Assembly: GCF_024459955.1 (NCBI RefSeq)
Contig: NZ_JANFXK010000021.1
Coordinates: 1 to 52,385 of the forward strand
Direction: 5' to 3'
DNA: 52,385 bases
Source of the DNA: Anaerovorax odorimutans
GTDB lineage: Bacteria; Bacillota; Clostridia; Peptostreptococcales; Anaerovoracaceae
In this document: piece after piece, positions 43,558 through 52,385 of the stretch
Position numbering within the stretch: position 1 is the stretch's first letter
Layout: each line of letters begins with the position of its first letter
Made by a program: the position numbers and the translations under genes
The notes under the pieces: generated by a model
What the model saw: only the letters and a program-made list of their open reading frames with translations
What the model was told of the DNA's origin: nothing
The model's database searches: none

Positions 43558-44580
43558 TTGGGATTTTCAGAGGAAGTAGGCATTGACCTGGGTACGGCCA
43601 ATGTGTTAGTGTACATCAAGGGCCAGGGGATCGTTTTAAACGAACCGTCCGTGGTGGCCATCAGCAAAGATACCAACGAAATACTGGCTGTCGGTGAAGA
43701 GGCCAGGGAGATGCTGGGCAGAACTCCGGCCAGTATCGTGGCGGTTCGGCCGCTGAAGGACGGGGTTATCTCCGACTATGACGTGACGGAGCGGATGCTC
43801 AAATATTTCATACGCAAGGCCTGCGGCAGCAGCAAATTTTTCCGCCCCAGACTGATGGTATGCGTTCCCAGCGGAGTGACGGAAGTGGAAAAGCGAGCAG
43901 TTCGTGAGGCAGCAACCCAAGCGGGAGGCAAATCCGTATTCCTCATGGAAGAGCCGGTGGCCGCGGCTATCGGAGCGGGACTGGATATTTCCAAACCGGA
44001 CGGGATCATGATTATCGACATTGGCGGAGGGACGACGGATATTGCCGTAATCTCCATGGGCGGAATTGTCACCAGCATTTCCGAAAAGGTGGCCGGCGAC
44101 CGGTTTGATGACGCGATCATCAAATATCTGCGGAAAAATCATAACCTTTATATAGGGGAGAGAACTGCCGAAGAACTGAAAGTCAAAATCGGGACCGCTT
44201 ATCCCAGAGAGGAGAGCGTTTCCATCGAATGTAAAGGGCGCGATCTGGTCACCGGCCTGCCCAAGACCATCCGCGTCACATCGGAAGAAATGCTGGAAGC
44301 TCTGGACGAGCCGCTTTCCGTTATCTGTGAATCCGTACACAACGTTCTGGAAAAGACCCCGCCGGAGCTGGCGGCCGATATCAGCAATTCAGGCATCGTT
44401 CTCACAGGAGGAGGCGCCTACCTGTGGGGCATTGATAAAAGGATTGAAGAGCGGACCGGCATCAGGGTGCGCATCGCGGAGGACGCCAAGTCCTGCGTAG
44501 CCATTGGCACGGGAGAGGCCTTGGATAATATGGATGTTATAAGAAGAAGCCAATTGAACAGAAGGGAGACCTATATTTGA
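43558..44580 (+). CDS. mreB: Rod shape-determining protein MreB/Mbl
   Basis: Actin-like filament that directs side-wall synthesis. 340 residues from a TTG after AAAGGAGGTAGTAAATT; the first residues GFSEEVGIDLGTANVLVYI are the phosphate 1 region. MEEPVAAAIGAGLD and MIIDIGGGTTDIAVIS (phosphate 2) and GIVLTGGGAYLWGID (adenosine) follow. It is not joined to mreC/mreD, so it may be an Mbl-like extra copy. Its TGA overlaps the start of the next gene. Confidence 0.93.
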   Translation: MGFSEEVGIDLGTANVLVYIKGQGIVLNEPSVVAISKDTNEILAVGEEAREMLGRTPASIVAVRPLKDGVISDYDVTERMLKYFIRKACGSSKFFRPRLMVCVPSGVTEVEKRAVREAATQAGGKSVFLMEEPVAAAIGAGLDISKPDGIMIIDIGGGTTDIAVISMGGIVTSISEKVAGDRFDDAIIKYLRKNHNLYIGERTAEELKVKIGTAYPREESVSIECKGRDLVTGLPKTIRVTSEEMLEALDEPLSVICESVHNVLEKTPPELAADISNSGIVLTGGGAYLWGIDKRIEERTGIRVRIAEDAKSCVAIGTGEALDNMDVIRRSQLNRRETYI

Positions 44581-45731
44581 AGCTGGAATTGATTGCGACA
44601 GCCACCTTTGGGCTGGAAGCCGTAGTAAAAAGAGAAATACAGGATCTGGGCTACAAAGTCCTAAAGACTGAGGACGGGAAAGTAACCTATATGGGAGACG
44701 AAAGGGCCATTGTCAAAAGCAATCTCTGGCTCCGCAGCGCGGACAGGGTCCTTTTAAAGCTGGGCGAATTTACAGCTCTGACCTTTGAAGAGCTGTTTCA
44801 GCAGATAAAAGGGATCAGCTGGGAGGAGCTGATCCCGCCGGACGGGAAGTTTACCGTTACAGGCAGTTCGGTAAAATCAAAGCTCCACAGCGTACCCAGC
44901 TGCCAGAGCATAACCAAAAAAGCCATTGTGGAAAGGCTGGCGGAGATCTACGGCATCACCCGCTTTGAAGAGACGGGAGCCGAATATACCATAAAAGTCA
45001 CCCTGCTCAAAGACCGGGTTACCGTTACGGCGGACACCAGCGGGGCGGGACTACATAAGCGGGGATACCGGGTAGCGGACGTAGCCGCGCCCATCAAAGA
45101 GACGCTGGCCGCCGCTATGGTACAGCTGTCCTTTTGGAAGGCAGGACGGCTGCTTGCGGATCCCTGCTGCGGATCGGGCACGATTCCCATCGAAGCCGCT
45201 ATGATCGGCAGGAACATCGCGCCCGGACTTGGCCGGGAATTCGCCAGCGAGGAATGGGAACTGATCCCAAAATCCCTCTGGAAAGAAGAGCGGCAGGCAG
45301 CTTTTAAAGAAATCGATTATGACGCGGAGATTCGGATACAGGGGTCGGATATCGACAAGGGGGCTGTAGAGGCTGCCAGGGAAAATGCCATTGAAGCCGG
45401 TGTGGACGACTGCATTGATTTTCACATCATGGACCTTTCCAAGCTGCGCCCGGGAGAGGTGAGGGACGGCATCATTATTACCAATCCTCCCTACGGCGAA
45501 CGGATCGGAGACAAAAAAGCCATTGAGCGGATCTACAAAAGTCTCAGCTTTTATATGAAGAAAAATCCCGGCTGGTCGCTGTTTCTGATTACGACCGATA
45601 AGGAAGCTGAGGAAAAGATCATGGGCCGCCCGGCGGACCGCAGGCGAAAGCTGTACAATGGAAGGCTGGAGGTATGCTACTACCAGTTCCACGGAAAAAA
45701 GGAAAAGAAAGATGAAGCTGGCAGTCGATAA
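44577..45731 (+). CDS. THUMP-domain class I RNA methyltransferase
   Basis: 384 residues from a TTG whose G is shared with the mreB stop; GAAGGGAG lies upstream. An N-terminal ferredoxin-like/THUMP part (about 1-150) with IATATFGLEAVVKREI precedes the methyltransferase. DPCCGSGTIPIEAAMIG binds AdoMet and NPPYGERIG is the N6-adenine/N2-guanine catalytic motif. This is the COG0116 group (RlmL N-part, TrmN-like), so the target should be a guanine in rRNA or tRNA. Which one is not clear. It overlaps mocR by 20 bases. Confidence 0.88.
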   Translation: MKLELIATATFGLEAVVKREIQDLGYKVLKTEDGKVTYMGDERAIVKSNLWLRSADRVLLKLGEFTALTFEELFQQIKGISWEELIPPDGKFTVTGSSVKSKLHSVPSCQSITKKAIVERLAEIYGITRFEETGAEYTIKVTLLKDRVTVTADTSGAGLHKRGYRVADVAAPIKETLAAAMVQLSFWKAGRLLADPCCGSGTIPIEAAMIGRNIAPGLGREFASEEWELIPKSLWKEERQAAFKEIDYDAEIRIQGSDIDKGAVEAARENAIEAGVDDCIDFHIMDLSKLRPGEVRDGIIITNPPYGERIGDKKAIERIYKSLSFYMKKNPGWSLFLITTDKEAEEKIMGRPADRRRKLYNGRLEVCYYQFHGKKEKKDEAGSR

Positions 45732-47196
45732 AAAGCTCAAGACCCCGGTCTATCTGCAGATCGTTTCGCAAATTAAAAAAAGAATCGTAAGCGGAGAGCT
45801 GGCGCCCGGATACGCGCTGCCTTCGGAACGGGCGCTGGCTAAGAGTCTGGGCGTTCATCGAAACACGGTGGTACGGGCATATACGGAACTGAAAGCCGAC
45901 GGCCTGATTACATCCTATCAGGGTGTGGGCTACCGGGTGCAGTACCGGGCGGAAGAGGACAGGAAAACGAAAAAGGCGGTCAACTGGGCCAGCCAGATCA
46001 AGGCGGAATACATGGAGCTGGAAAGCGCTTTTGACGATCTGTTCATTAAAGCGCAGACCGGGAGCAAGATTTCCTTTGCCGCTGGAATGGCGGCGGGAGA
46101 GGTTTACGGTCAGGATGAAGTGGCTGACTGTCTGGCAAAGATCATGGCTGCCGGAAACCGCCCTTCCTATTTTTATACGCCCTACCAGGGAGATTTGGAG
46201 CTGCGCAGAGAGATTGCCGCGTTTATGCGGACCAAGGGGGTTCTCACCAGCCCGGGGCAGATCCAGATTTTTTCGGAGAATAATCAGGCTCTGGACTTTC
46301 TGGTAACGCTTCTTTTATCTCCGGGCGATAAGATTTTCACGGAGGAAAGCACGTCCCCCGATGTGTACAGGGCCATCGAGCTGGCCGGCGGCGAGATCAT
46401 TCCCGTCCCTATGGACGAAGAAGGAATGGTCTGCGATCATCTGGGGCCGCTCATAGAGCAGCACCGGCCCAAATTTATCTACGTCAACTGCAGCTATCAC
46501 AATCCTACGGGAATCGTGCTTTCCATGGAACGCCGCAAAAAGCTGCTGGATCTGTCCTATCAATACCGAATTCCCATTGTGGAAGAGGACGAAGCCTCGG
46601 AACTTTATTTTGAAGGAAATAAAATGCCTTCGCTCAAATCCATGGATCCCGGAGAAAATGTGATCTATATGTATTCCTTTTCCCTGACCCTGGTCCCCGG
46701 CGTAGGCGTATCCTTTATGATCGCGCCAAAGGAAGTCGTTAAAAGTCTCAGCAACCTGGTATCGGTCCGGCTGGTGACTCTGGACTGGACACCGCAGCAT
46801 CTGGCCTGTCAATACTTAAAGGACGGAACCTTTTTAAAAAAGCTGGAAGATTTTCGGAAGAACTACAGGCGCAAACGGGACCTGATGTGCGACTGCCTCG
46901 ACAAGATAAAGGAACAGATCCCGCTCACCTACCAAAAGCCCAGGGGCGGCGTCTATCTGTGGGTCAAGCTGCCTGCGGATATGGATGTGGCCCGGCTGAC
47001 AGAGGAGACGGAGCGGCGGGGCGTTTCCTTTATTCCAGGCGCCATCTTTTTCCCGGGAAACGATCCGGATGCCAACTACATAAGGCTCAACTATTCCTAC
47101 CCTACGGAAGAGCAGATAAAAAAAGGGATGAAAATTTTAACAGAGTCCATGCAGAAGATTCAGAAAAATAGCGGTTTCCAGCCTCCAGAGCCCTAA
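45712..47196 (+). CDS. MocR-type GntR/aminotransferase regulator lacking the PLP lysine
   Basis: 494 residues. The GntR winged helix (about 1-75: LPSERALAKSLGVHRNTVVRAY) is joined to a fold-type I aminotransferase domain (about 110-494). Where MocR proteins have SFSKTL with the PLP-binding Lys, this one has SFSLTL with L325. The GabR positions for D279 and Y281 correspond to E292 and E294. The C-terminal substrate Arg (YIRLNYS) is kept. PLP therefore probably does not bind in the usual covalent way. AAGGAAAAG precedes the ATG. The frame is open from 45658 within the previous gene. Confidence 0.88.
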   Translation: MKLAVDKKLKTPVYLQIVSQIKKRIVSGELAPGYALPSERALAKSLGVHRNTVVRAYTELKADGLITSYQGVGYRVQYRAEEDRKTKKAVNWASQIKAEYMELESAFDDLFIKAQTGSKISFAAGMAAGEVYGQDEVADCLAKIMAAGNRPSYFYTPYQGDLELRREIAAFMRTKGVLTSPGQIQIFSENNQALDFLVTLLLSPGDKIFTEESTSPDVYRAIELAGGEIIPVPMDEEGMVCDHLGPLIEQHRPKFIYVNCSYHNPTGIVLSMERRKKLLDLSYQYRIPIVEEDEASELYFEGNKMPSLKSMDPGENVIYMYSFSLTLVPGVGVSFMIAPKEVVKSLSNLVSVRLVTLDWTPQHLACQYLKDGTFLKKLEDFRKNYRRKRDLMCDCLDKIKEQIPLTYQKPRGGVYLWVKLPADMDVARLTEETERRGVSFIPGAIFFPGNDPDANYIRLNYSYPTEEQIKKGMKILTESMQKIQKNSGFQPPEP

Positions 47197-47199
47197 ATC

Positions 47200-47233
47200 A
47201 AAGTGCTGGCACACTCACAAAAGAAAGTGCTGG
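47200..47233. repeat. Direct repeat AAAGTGCTGG before arcB
   Basis: AAAGTGCTGG occurs at 47200-47209 and 47224-47233, 24 bases apart, just after the mocR stop and about 100 bases before arcB. It could be a regulator site; the second copy also forms a short hairpin with ACTTT. No convincing -10/-35 pair was found between here and arcB. Confidence 0.5.
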
Positions 47234-47334
47234 TACTTTTTATTTAAGGATAAATATAGTATTATTTTGTTAAAGACAGGCAAAATAATTTCGTAAATGT
47301 AAATAATTAAATGAATGAAAAGGAGAATAGACAA

Positions 47335-48330
47335 ATGGCAGTAAATTTAAAAGGAAGAAGTTTTTTAACACTGATGGATTTCACTCCGGAAGAGATCCGA
47401 TACATGCTGGATCTGGCCCACGACCTGAAGGCCAAAAAAAGAGCCGGCATCAAAAACGAGGTGCTGAAAGGTAAGAACGTTGTTCTGCTGTTTGAAAAGA
47501 CATCCACAAGAACAAGATGCGCATTCGAAGTAGCCTGTATGGATGAAGGCGCCGGCGTAACGTTCCTGGATTCCGGCAGCTCCCAGATGGGCAAGAAAGA
47601 ATCCCTGGAAGATACGGCAAAGGTTCTGGGAAGATTTTACGATGGAATCGAATACAGAGGATATAAACAGGAAGTCGTGGAAGATCTGGCAAAGCATGCC
47701 GGCGTGCCGGTATGGAACGGCCTGACCGATGTTGACCATCCGACTCAGATTCTGGCCGACATGATGACCATTGAAGAACATGTGGCAAAACCATTAAACC
47801 GCGTAAAAGTTGTATTCAGCGGAGATATCCGAAACAACATGAGTTATGCATGGATGTATGGCTGCGCTAAAATGGGTATGCACTATGTGGCCTACGGACC
47901 GGAAGAACTGAAAAAAGAATTGAATCAGGACGTAATCGCAAAGGTTCAGGAAGTTGCCAAAGAGACCGGCGCGACCATCGAAATTTCCAGCGATCCGGCG
48001 TCCCTCAAAGGTGCGGACGTACTGTACGCCGACGTATGGGCATCCATGGGTGAAGAGGCTGAGATTCCGGAAAGAGTGAAACTGCTCACACCGTACAGAA
48101 TCGACATGGATATGATTAAGGCTACCGAAAACCCTGATGTGGTATTCCTCCACTGCCTGCCATCCTTCCACGATTTTGAGACTACCATGGCCAAGACACA
48201 GAAGGAAGCGGGATACGACATCCGTGAAGTCACAGACGAAGTGTTCAGAAGCAAGCACTCCAAGGTATTTGATGAAGCAGAAAACAGAATGCATACAATT
48301 AAAGCTGTTATTGTAGCGACAATTGGTTAG
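47335..48330 (+). CDS. arcB: Ornithine carbamoyltransferase, catabolic
   Basis: Splits citrulline by phosphorolysis to ornithine and carbamoyl phosphate in the arginine deiminase pathway. 331 residues. STRTR (carbamoyl phosphate), HPTQ, and HCLPSFHD (ornithine site) are intact. AAGGAG precedes the ATG by 10 bases. Placed before arcA and arcC without biosynthetic arg genes, so the catabolic direction is favoured. Anabolic ArgF has the same motifs, so sequence alone would not decide. Confidence 0.93.
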   Translation: MAVNLKGRSFLTLMDFTPEEIRYMLDLAHDLKAKKRAGIKNEVLKGKNVVLLFEKTSTRTRCAFEVACMDEGAGVTFLDSGSSQMGKKESLEDTAKVLGRFYDGIEYRGYKQEVVEDLAKHAGVPVWNGLTDVDHPTQILADMMTIEEHVAKPLNRVKVVFSGDIRNNMSYAWMYGCAKMGMHYVAYGPEELKKELNQDVIAKVQEVAKETGATIEISSDPASLKGADVLYADVWASMGEEAEIPERVKLLTPYRIDMDMIKATENPDVVFLHCLPSFHDFETTMAKTQKEAGYDIREVTDEVFRSKHSKVFDEAENRMHTIKAVIVATIG

Positions 48331-48362
48331 ACTAGTAAGAGGAAAATGAGAGGAGGGTGTTT

Positions 48363-49583
48363 ATGAAACCCGGAATTAACAATTACTCTGAAATAGGTAA
48401 ACTAAACAAAGTATTGCTTCACAGACTGGGCGGAGAGATCGAAGGCCTGGTACCTGACAATTTTGAGCGCCTGCTGTTTGACGATATTCCATATCTGAAA
48501 ATCGCCCAGCAGGAGCACGACCGCTTTGCCGAGCTCCTTCGTGAAAACGACGTGGAAGTCATCTACTATGTGGATGAGACGGCAAAGGCATTAAAGACGG
48601 ATGAGATCCGTGAAAACTTCGTTGACGATTTCATCGCCGACAGCGGGATCTATTCACAGGAGGCGCAGGAAACAGTAAGAGAATATCTGCTGGGGATGCC
48701 TTCCAAGAAGCTGGTGGAGACAGCTATCGCAGGAATTAAAAAGAGCGAAGTAGAAGTAAAGAACAAGGGGTCGCTGGCCAGCTACATCGCTTCCGGTTAC
48801 CCGTATTACACAGATCCAATGCCAAACCTGTATTTTACACGGGACCCGGGCGCATGTGTGGGAGACGGACTCAACGTGCACCATATGAGCACAATGGCCA
48901 GGAGAAGGGAAGCCCTGCTGCTGCGCTATATGTATCTGTATAATGAAGAATTCGCGCCAAAAGGAACCCATCTGTGGTACGACTACAATCAGGAGTTTTC
49001 CATCGAAGGCGGCGACGTGCTGGTACTGTCCAAAGACATTGTAGCCATCGGACTCAGCCAGAGAACCACAGCCGGCGGAATCGAACGCTTCGCGGAAAAC
49101 ATTCTCAAGGAATCGTCCTTTAAGAAAATCCTGGTGTTTGACATTCCAAAGAGCAGAGCATTCATGCATCTGGACACGGTATTCACCATGGTGGATTACG
49201 ACAAGTTCACCATTCATCCGGAGATCGAAGGCCCGCTGCAGATTTATGAGATTACCCTTACTTCTGACGGAAAGGCTCACTTTGAGAGCATCCAGGGAGA
49301 ACTGGAGCATATCCTCAGCTCCGAGCTGAAACTTCCGTCGGTGGAACTGATTCGCTGCGGAGGCGACGATGCCATGGCAGCTCAGAGGGAACAGTGGAAC
49401 GACGGCTCCAACACATTGGCCATCGCGCCTGCTAAGGTTATCACCTACGAAAGAAACTATGTTACCAACGATCTGCTGGAAAAGAAGGGCATTACTGTTA
49501 TCACAATGCCAAGCTCGGAGCTTTCCAGAGGCAGAGGCGGCCCAAGATGCATGAGCTGTCCGGTAAACAGGGATGATCTGTAG
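48363..49583 (+). CDS. arcA: Arginine deiminase
   Basis: Hydrolyses arginine to citrulline and ammonia. 406 residues from the ATG after AGGAGGG; a GTG two codons upstream is too near the ribosome site. NLYFTRDPGA and HLDTVFTMVD carry the Asp and His of the site, EGGDVLV the Glu/Asp, and the nucleophile Cys is in RCMSCP near the C-terminus. Second gene of the operon. Confidence 0.95.
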   Translation: MKPGINNYSEIGKLNKVLLHRLGGEIEGLVPDNFERLLFDDIPYLKIAQQEHDRFAELLRENDVEVIYYVDETAKALKTDEIRENFVDDFIADSGIYSQEAQETVREYLLGMPSKKLVETAIAGIKKSEVEVKNKGSLASYIASGYPYYTDPMPNLYFTRDPGACVGDGLNVHHMSTMARRREALLLRYMYLYNEEFAPKGTHLWYDYNQEFSIEGGDVLVLSKDIVAIGLSQRTTAGGIERFAENILKESSFKKILVFDIPKSRAFMHLDTVFTMVDYDKFTIHPEIEGPLQIYEITLTSDGKAHFESIQGELEHILSSELKLPSVELIRCGGDDAMAAQREQWNDGSNTLAIAPAKVITYERNYVTNDLLEKKGITVITMPSSELSRGRGGPRCMSCPVNRDDL

Positions 49584-49617
49584 CATATTTAAAAATGATT
49601 TTAGGGGAGAAAAGAGA

Positions 49618-50562
49618 ATGAAGGAAAAAATTGTAATTGCTCTGGGCGGAAATGCTCTGCAATCCGGAAAGGGAGAGGCTACGGCCGAGGCGCAGCTGGC
49701 TGTCGTGCGCAGAACCTGCGAACACATCGCCCAGATCAGCGAACGGGGCTACGAAATCGCGGTTGTGCACGGAAACGGGCCGCAGGTAGGAAGAATCGTT
49801 ATGGCTTCCGAAGCGGCAAAGGATGTTACGCCGGCCATGCCCTTCGACGTATGCGGCGCCATGTCCCAGGGTTATATCGGTTACCATATTCAGCAGTGCC
49901 TGAAATATGCCCTGAATAAAACCAACAGGAACATTCCTGTCGTTACAGTGGCAACCCAGATGATCGTGGAAGAAATCGATCCGGCCTTTAAAAATCCCAC
50001 CAAGCCCATCGGGCCTTTCTATTCCGAAGCGGAAGCGAAAGCGCTGGAAGAGGAAAAGGGCTATATCATGAAGGAAGATGCCGGAAGAGGCTACAGAAGA
50101 GTAGTGGCTTCTCCGCTGCCGAGGAAAATCGTAGAGATTGACGCGGTAAAGCAGCTGTGGGATCATGCCATCGTAATCACTTGCGGAGGAGGAGGCATTC
50201 CTGTTATCGAAAGACCGGACGGAACGCTGGAAGGAACGGCGGCGGTAATCGACAAGGACTTTGCTGCCGAGCTGCTGGCGGAACAGGTCGATGCGGATGT
50301 GCTCATGATTCTGACAGAGGTAGAGAAAGTTGCCATCAACTTCAACAAACCCAATCAGCAGGATCTGGAAAACATTTCTCTGGCAGAAGCAGCGCAGTAT
50401 ATGGAAGAAGGCCATTTTGCCGCAGGAAGTATGCTGCCGAAGGTTGAGGCTGCTATGAAGTTCGTGAGAGCGTTTCCTCAGAAGAAAGCGATCATAACCT
50501 CTCTGGATAAAGCGGTTGAGGCATTGGAGGGCAAGACCGGAACTGTGCTGACTTTCAACTGA
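49618..50562 (+). CDS. arcC: Carbamate kinase
   Basis: Makes ATP from carbamoyl phosphate and ADP, the energy yield of the pathway. 314 residues. VIALGGNALQ, VVHGNGPQVG and ITCGGGGIPV are the substrate and ATP loops of this amino acid kinase; the protruding subdomain lies near 125-165. GGGGAGAAAAGAG precedes the ATG. No arcD antiporter or ArgR/ArcR gene follows; a terminator does. Confidence 0.95.
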   Translation: MKEKIVIALGGNALQSGKGEATAEAQLAVVRRTCEHIAQISERGYEIAVVHGNGPQVGRIVMASEAAKDVTPAMPFDVCGAMSQGYIGYHIQQCLKYALNKTNRNIPVVTVATQMIVEEIDPAFKNPTKPIGPFYSEAEAKALEEEKGYIMKEDAGRGYRRVVASPLPRKIVEIDAVKQLWDHAIVITCGGGGIPVIERPDGTLEGTAAVIDKDFAAELLAEQVDADVLMILTEVEKVAINFNKPNQQDLENISLAEAAQYMEEGHFAAGSMLPKVEAAMKFVRAFPQKKAIITSLDKAVEALEGKTGTVLTFN

Positions 50563-50588
50563 TCGCTAAAAAATAAAAAGCATTGAAC

Positions 50589-50630
50589 AAAAGGCGGGTA
50601 TCTGAAGCAGATTGGATATCGGCCTTTTCT
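50589..50630 (+). terminator. Terminator of the arc operon
   Basis: AAAAGGC (50589-50595) pairs with GCCTTTT (50622-50628); GGTATC/GATATC continue the stem inside with a small bulge, and TCTTT follows. Confidence 0.8.
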
Positions 50631-50653
50631 TTATATTAAATTTTTTGCGACTG

Positions 50654-50662
50654 TGGTATAAT
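50654..50662 (+). promoter_or_regulatory. Extended -10 promoter of the diguanylate cyclase gene
   Basis: TGG-TATAAT has the TGn extension, 33 bases before the ATG. The -35 region is AT-rich without a clear hexamer. Confidence 0.6.
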
Positions 50663-50694
50663 ATACCCAAATCAGCACCAGAGGAGGGAATAAG

Positions 50695-52287
50695 ATGTAT
50701 CACTGCCAGCTCAACATTCATATTTTAAATGAATTAAACGAAAAAACGTTTTGGGAGTCGGCTTTGGAGAAGCTTATCGTTCCCGAAGGACTCTCCGTCA
50801 GGGTGAGGGTATTGGCGCAGACAGACGGGGATATTCTAAAAGACAGCGATATTCTGATTATCGACCTGGAGGAATTTGATTCCCGGCAGATACAAAGCTG
50901 GCTGAAAAAGGATGCGAGACTGATCCTTTGCGGGAACGCAGGCCAGATAGCGCAGCTGCAGGAAACGTTGGGACACAGGTATGATGAAGTTTGGGCCAGA
51001 CCTTTTGAAAGGGAGTTTGCCACTGCGCGCACGCAGCGAATTCTGGAGCAGATAAAAACCGAAAAAGAGCTGTGGATCACCCGGAATTATCTGGACACGA
51101 CAATAGACAGCATACCGGACCTGGTCTGGTTCAAGGATATCAGAGGCGCTCATCTGAAAGTCAACGACGCCTTCTGCGAGGCGGTGGGAAAGACGAAAGA
51201 AGATGTACAGGGCAGGGGCCACTATTACATCTGGGATCTGGAACCGGAAGATTATGCGAAAGGCGAATATGTGTGTCTGGAAACAGAAGAAGAGGTCCTG
51301 CGCAGAAAGGAAACCTGTCTGTTCGATGAGAGAGTGAAAAGCAAGAACGGACTCCGTCAGTTCAAAACCTATAAATCGCCTGTCTTCGGTCAGGACGGAC
51401 AGGTTCTCGGCACAGTGGGAATCGCTCACGATGTGACGGACCTGGAGAACGTAGCCACTGAGCTGGAGATTGTGCTTCAAAGTATGCCCTTTGCTATTCT
51501 GGTCAAAAATAGCGAAGGAATCATCATCAATACAAACCATAAATTCACCGAATACTTCGGCATGCCGGCTGAGGAAATCGCAGGTATGGACTTTGAGCAA
51601 TGGAAAGAACAGCTTTTAAAAGACATTACGGAGCAGGAGAAGGATGGCTATATGGAGACGGCCATACAGGTTGATGGGCAGGAGCGGATTCTGGAGATTC
51701 ATAAGGAACCTATCTATGATATTTTCTCTGATCTGGTAGGTGAGCTCTGCATTTGCAGGGAAGTAACCGGAGAACGCATGATGGAACAGCAGATCCTGCA
51801 CAACGCCCATACCGATTTTATGACAGGATTAAATAATCGGCGGTACTTTTACGAATACATGGCAGAAAACCGCGGGGATCAGGAGATCAGCATGATCTAT
51901 GTGGATATGGACGGATTCAAACAGGTAAACGATACCTATGGGCATAAAGCCGGGGATGAAGCTCTTATTTTAACTGCCCGACTCATGGAAAAGTGTTTTC
52001 CTCAGGATTTTATTACACGTCTGGGCGGAGACGAATTCCTCATAACGATCCTCGGCCCCTGTCAGGCGAGCGTCCTCCGGAAAAAGGCTCTTGCCCTGCA
52101 GGAGGAAATGCTCAGAGCCTTCCGCGCCTCAGAGCAGCTGAAACAGCTGTCTGCCAGTATCGGTATTGCACAAAGCAGCGACCCTGAGGCGGAGATTGAT
52201 ACTGTGCTGCGTGAGAGCGATATGGCGCTGTATCGGGCAAAACAATTGGGCCGGGGACGGTGCTGTGTTTACGGCGATGACTTCTGA
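50695..52287 (+). CDS. PAS-PAS-GGDEF diguanylate cyclase
   Basis: 530 residues. The first ~120 form a soluble domain with ILIIDLEEFD that faintly recalls a receiver but lacks its full set of acids. PAS 1 is about 128-250 (IPDLVWFKDIRGAHLKVND), PAS 2 about 255-365 (MPFAILVKNSEGIIINTNH). The GGDEF domain (about 375-530) has DFMTGLNNRRYFYEY and an intact RLGGDEF (444-448), so it should make c-di-GMP. The inhibitory RxxD site is FPQD here, so product inhibition is probably absent. No membrane span; the PAS domains likely sense a cytoplasmic signal. Confidence 0.92.
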   Translation: MYHCQLNIHILNELNEKTFWESALEKLIVPEGLSVRVRVLAQTDGDILKDSDILIIDLEEFDSRQIQSWLKKDARLILCGNAGQIAQLQETLGHRYDEVWARPFEREFATARTQRILEQIKTEKELWITRNYLDTTIDSIPDLVWFKDIRGAHLKVNDAFCEAVGKTKEDVQGRGHYYIWDLEPEDYAKGEYVCLETEEEVLRRKETCLFDERVKSKNGLRQFKTYKSPVFGQDGQVLGTVGIAHDVTDLENVATELEIVLQSMPFAILVKNSEGIIINTNHKFTEYFGMPAEEIAGMDFEQWKEQLLKDITEQEKDGYMETAIQVDGQERILEIHKEPIYDIFSDLVGELCICREVTGERMMEQQILHNAHTDFMTGLNNRRYFYEYMAENRGDQEISMIYVDMDGFKQVNDTYGHKAGDEALILTARLMEKCFPQDFITRLGGDEFLITILGPCQASVLRKKALALQEEMLRAFRASEQLKQLSASIGIAQSSDPEAEIDTVLRESDMALYRAKQLGRGRCCVYGDDF

Positions 52288-52385
52288 ATCCACGCAAATT
52301 GGAAATATTTGTTTGTGAGAACAAATTTCACTGTCAATAACTTGAGAAAATGTCTCTTTTTGCGAAGGAAATTCACTTGAGAAAA

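Overview
The window looks like chromosomal DNA of an anaerobic, endospore-forming member of the Clostridia (Bacillota). The grounds are a SpoIIID regulator, sigma-A promoters of low-GC Gram-positive type, strong AGGAGG-like ribosome sites with frequent GTG/TTG starts, a PyrK/PyrDB-type dihydroorotate dehydrogenase, a B12-dependent (class II) ribonucleotide reductase, a B12-dependent methionine synthase and an arginine deiminase operon. I see no phage, insertion sequence, CRISPR array or tRNA gene. Genus-level placement is not possible from this alone; the Eubacteriales family XIII/Anaerovoracaceae area is a guess.

Layout. 1-124: 3' end of a 5S rRNA gene and its terminator. 197-5871: pyrimidine operon pyrC-K-D-F-E-B-I behind one strong promoter, then a metallo-beta-lactamase-fold hydrolase. 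6880-7536: deoC on the minus strand. 7732-8838: a secreted or membrane-anchored protein with a SHOCT-like tail. 8901-12841: metF, a separate methionine synthase activation protein, and a short metH. 12842-13418: AT-rich regulatory stretch with two matched inverted-repeat pairs and two NrdR-box-like sites over the nrdJ promoter. 13419-15650: nrdJ. 15974-16138: a small orphan protein.

16405-22487 is the most interesting block. A sigma-54 activator is followed by three 18-bp palindromes and a -24/-12 promoter, then an amidase of the nitrilase superfamily, an MFS transporter and two tandem two-domain cupin proteins. It reads as one self-contained inducible pathway for an unknown substrate.

22621-23520 holds no confident gene but has short tandem repeats. 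23525-26213: MATE and MFS transporters. 26382-31490: FtsX-type ABC transporter with its two-component system. 31634-33508: GntR regulator and a CynX/NimT-type MFS transporter. 33558-34571: threonine aldolase-like enzyme (minus). 34735-36507: pyrG behind a structured leader with a terminator-like end. 36517-38891: divergent marR-like gene and ftsH sharing a control region with two TTGAC palindromes. 38982-39239: spoIIID. 39436-40848: amino acid permease (minus).

41193-43404: secreted Ig-like (BIG2) protein whose promoter has a run of ten G between -35 and -10, a layout suited to phase variation. 43558-47196: mreB, a THUMP-type RNA methyltransferase and a MocR regulator that lacks the PLP-binding lysine. 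47335-50562: arcB-arcA-arcC, converting arginine to ornithine, ammonia, CO2 and ATP. 50695-52287: a PAS-PAS-GGDEF diguanylate cyclase.

Carbamoyl phosphate links pyrB (consumer) to arcB/arcC (producers); pyrG extends the pyrimidine pathway to CTP; metF, metH and nrdJ suggest the cell depends on cobalamin. All calls rest on reading the sequence and on memory of protein families; no database search was run.
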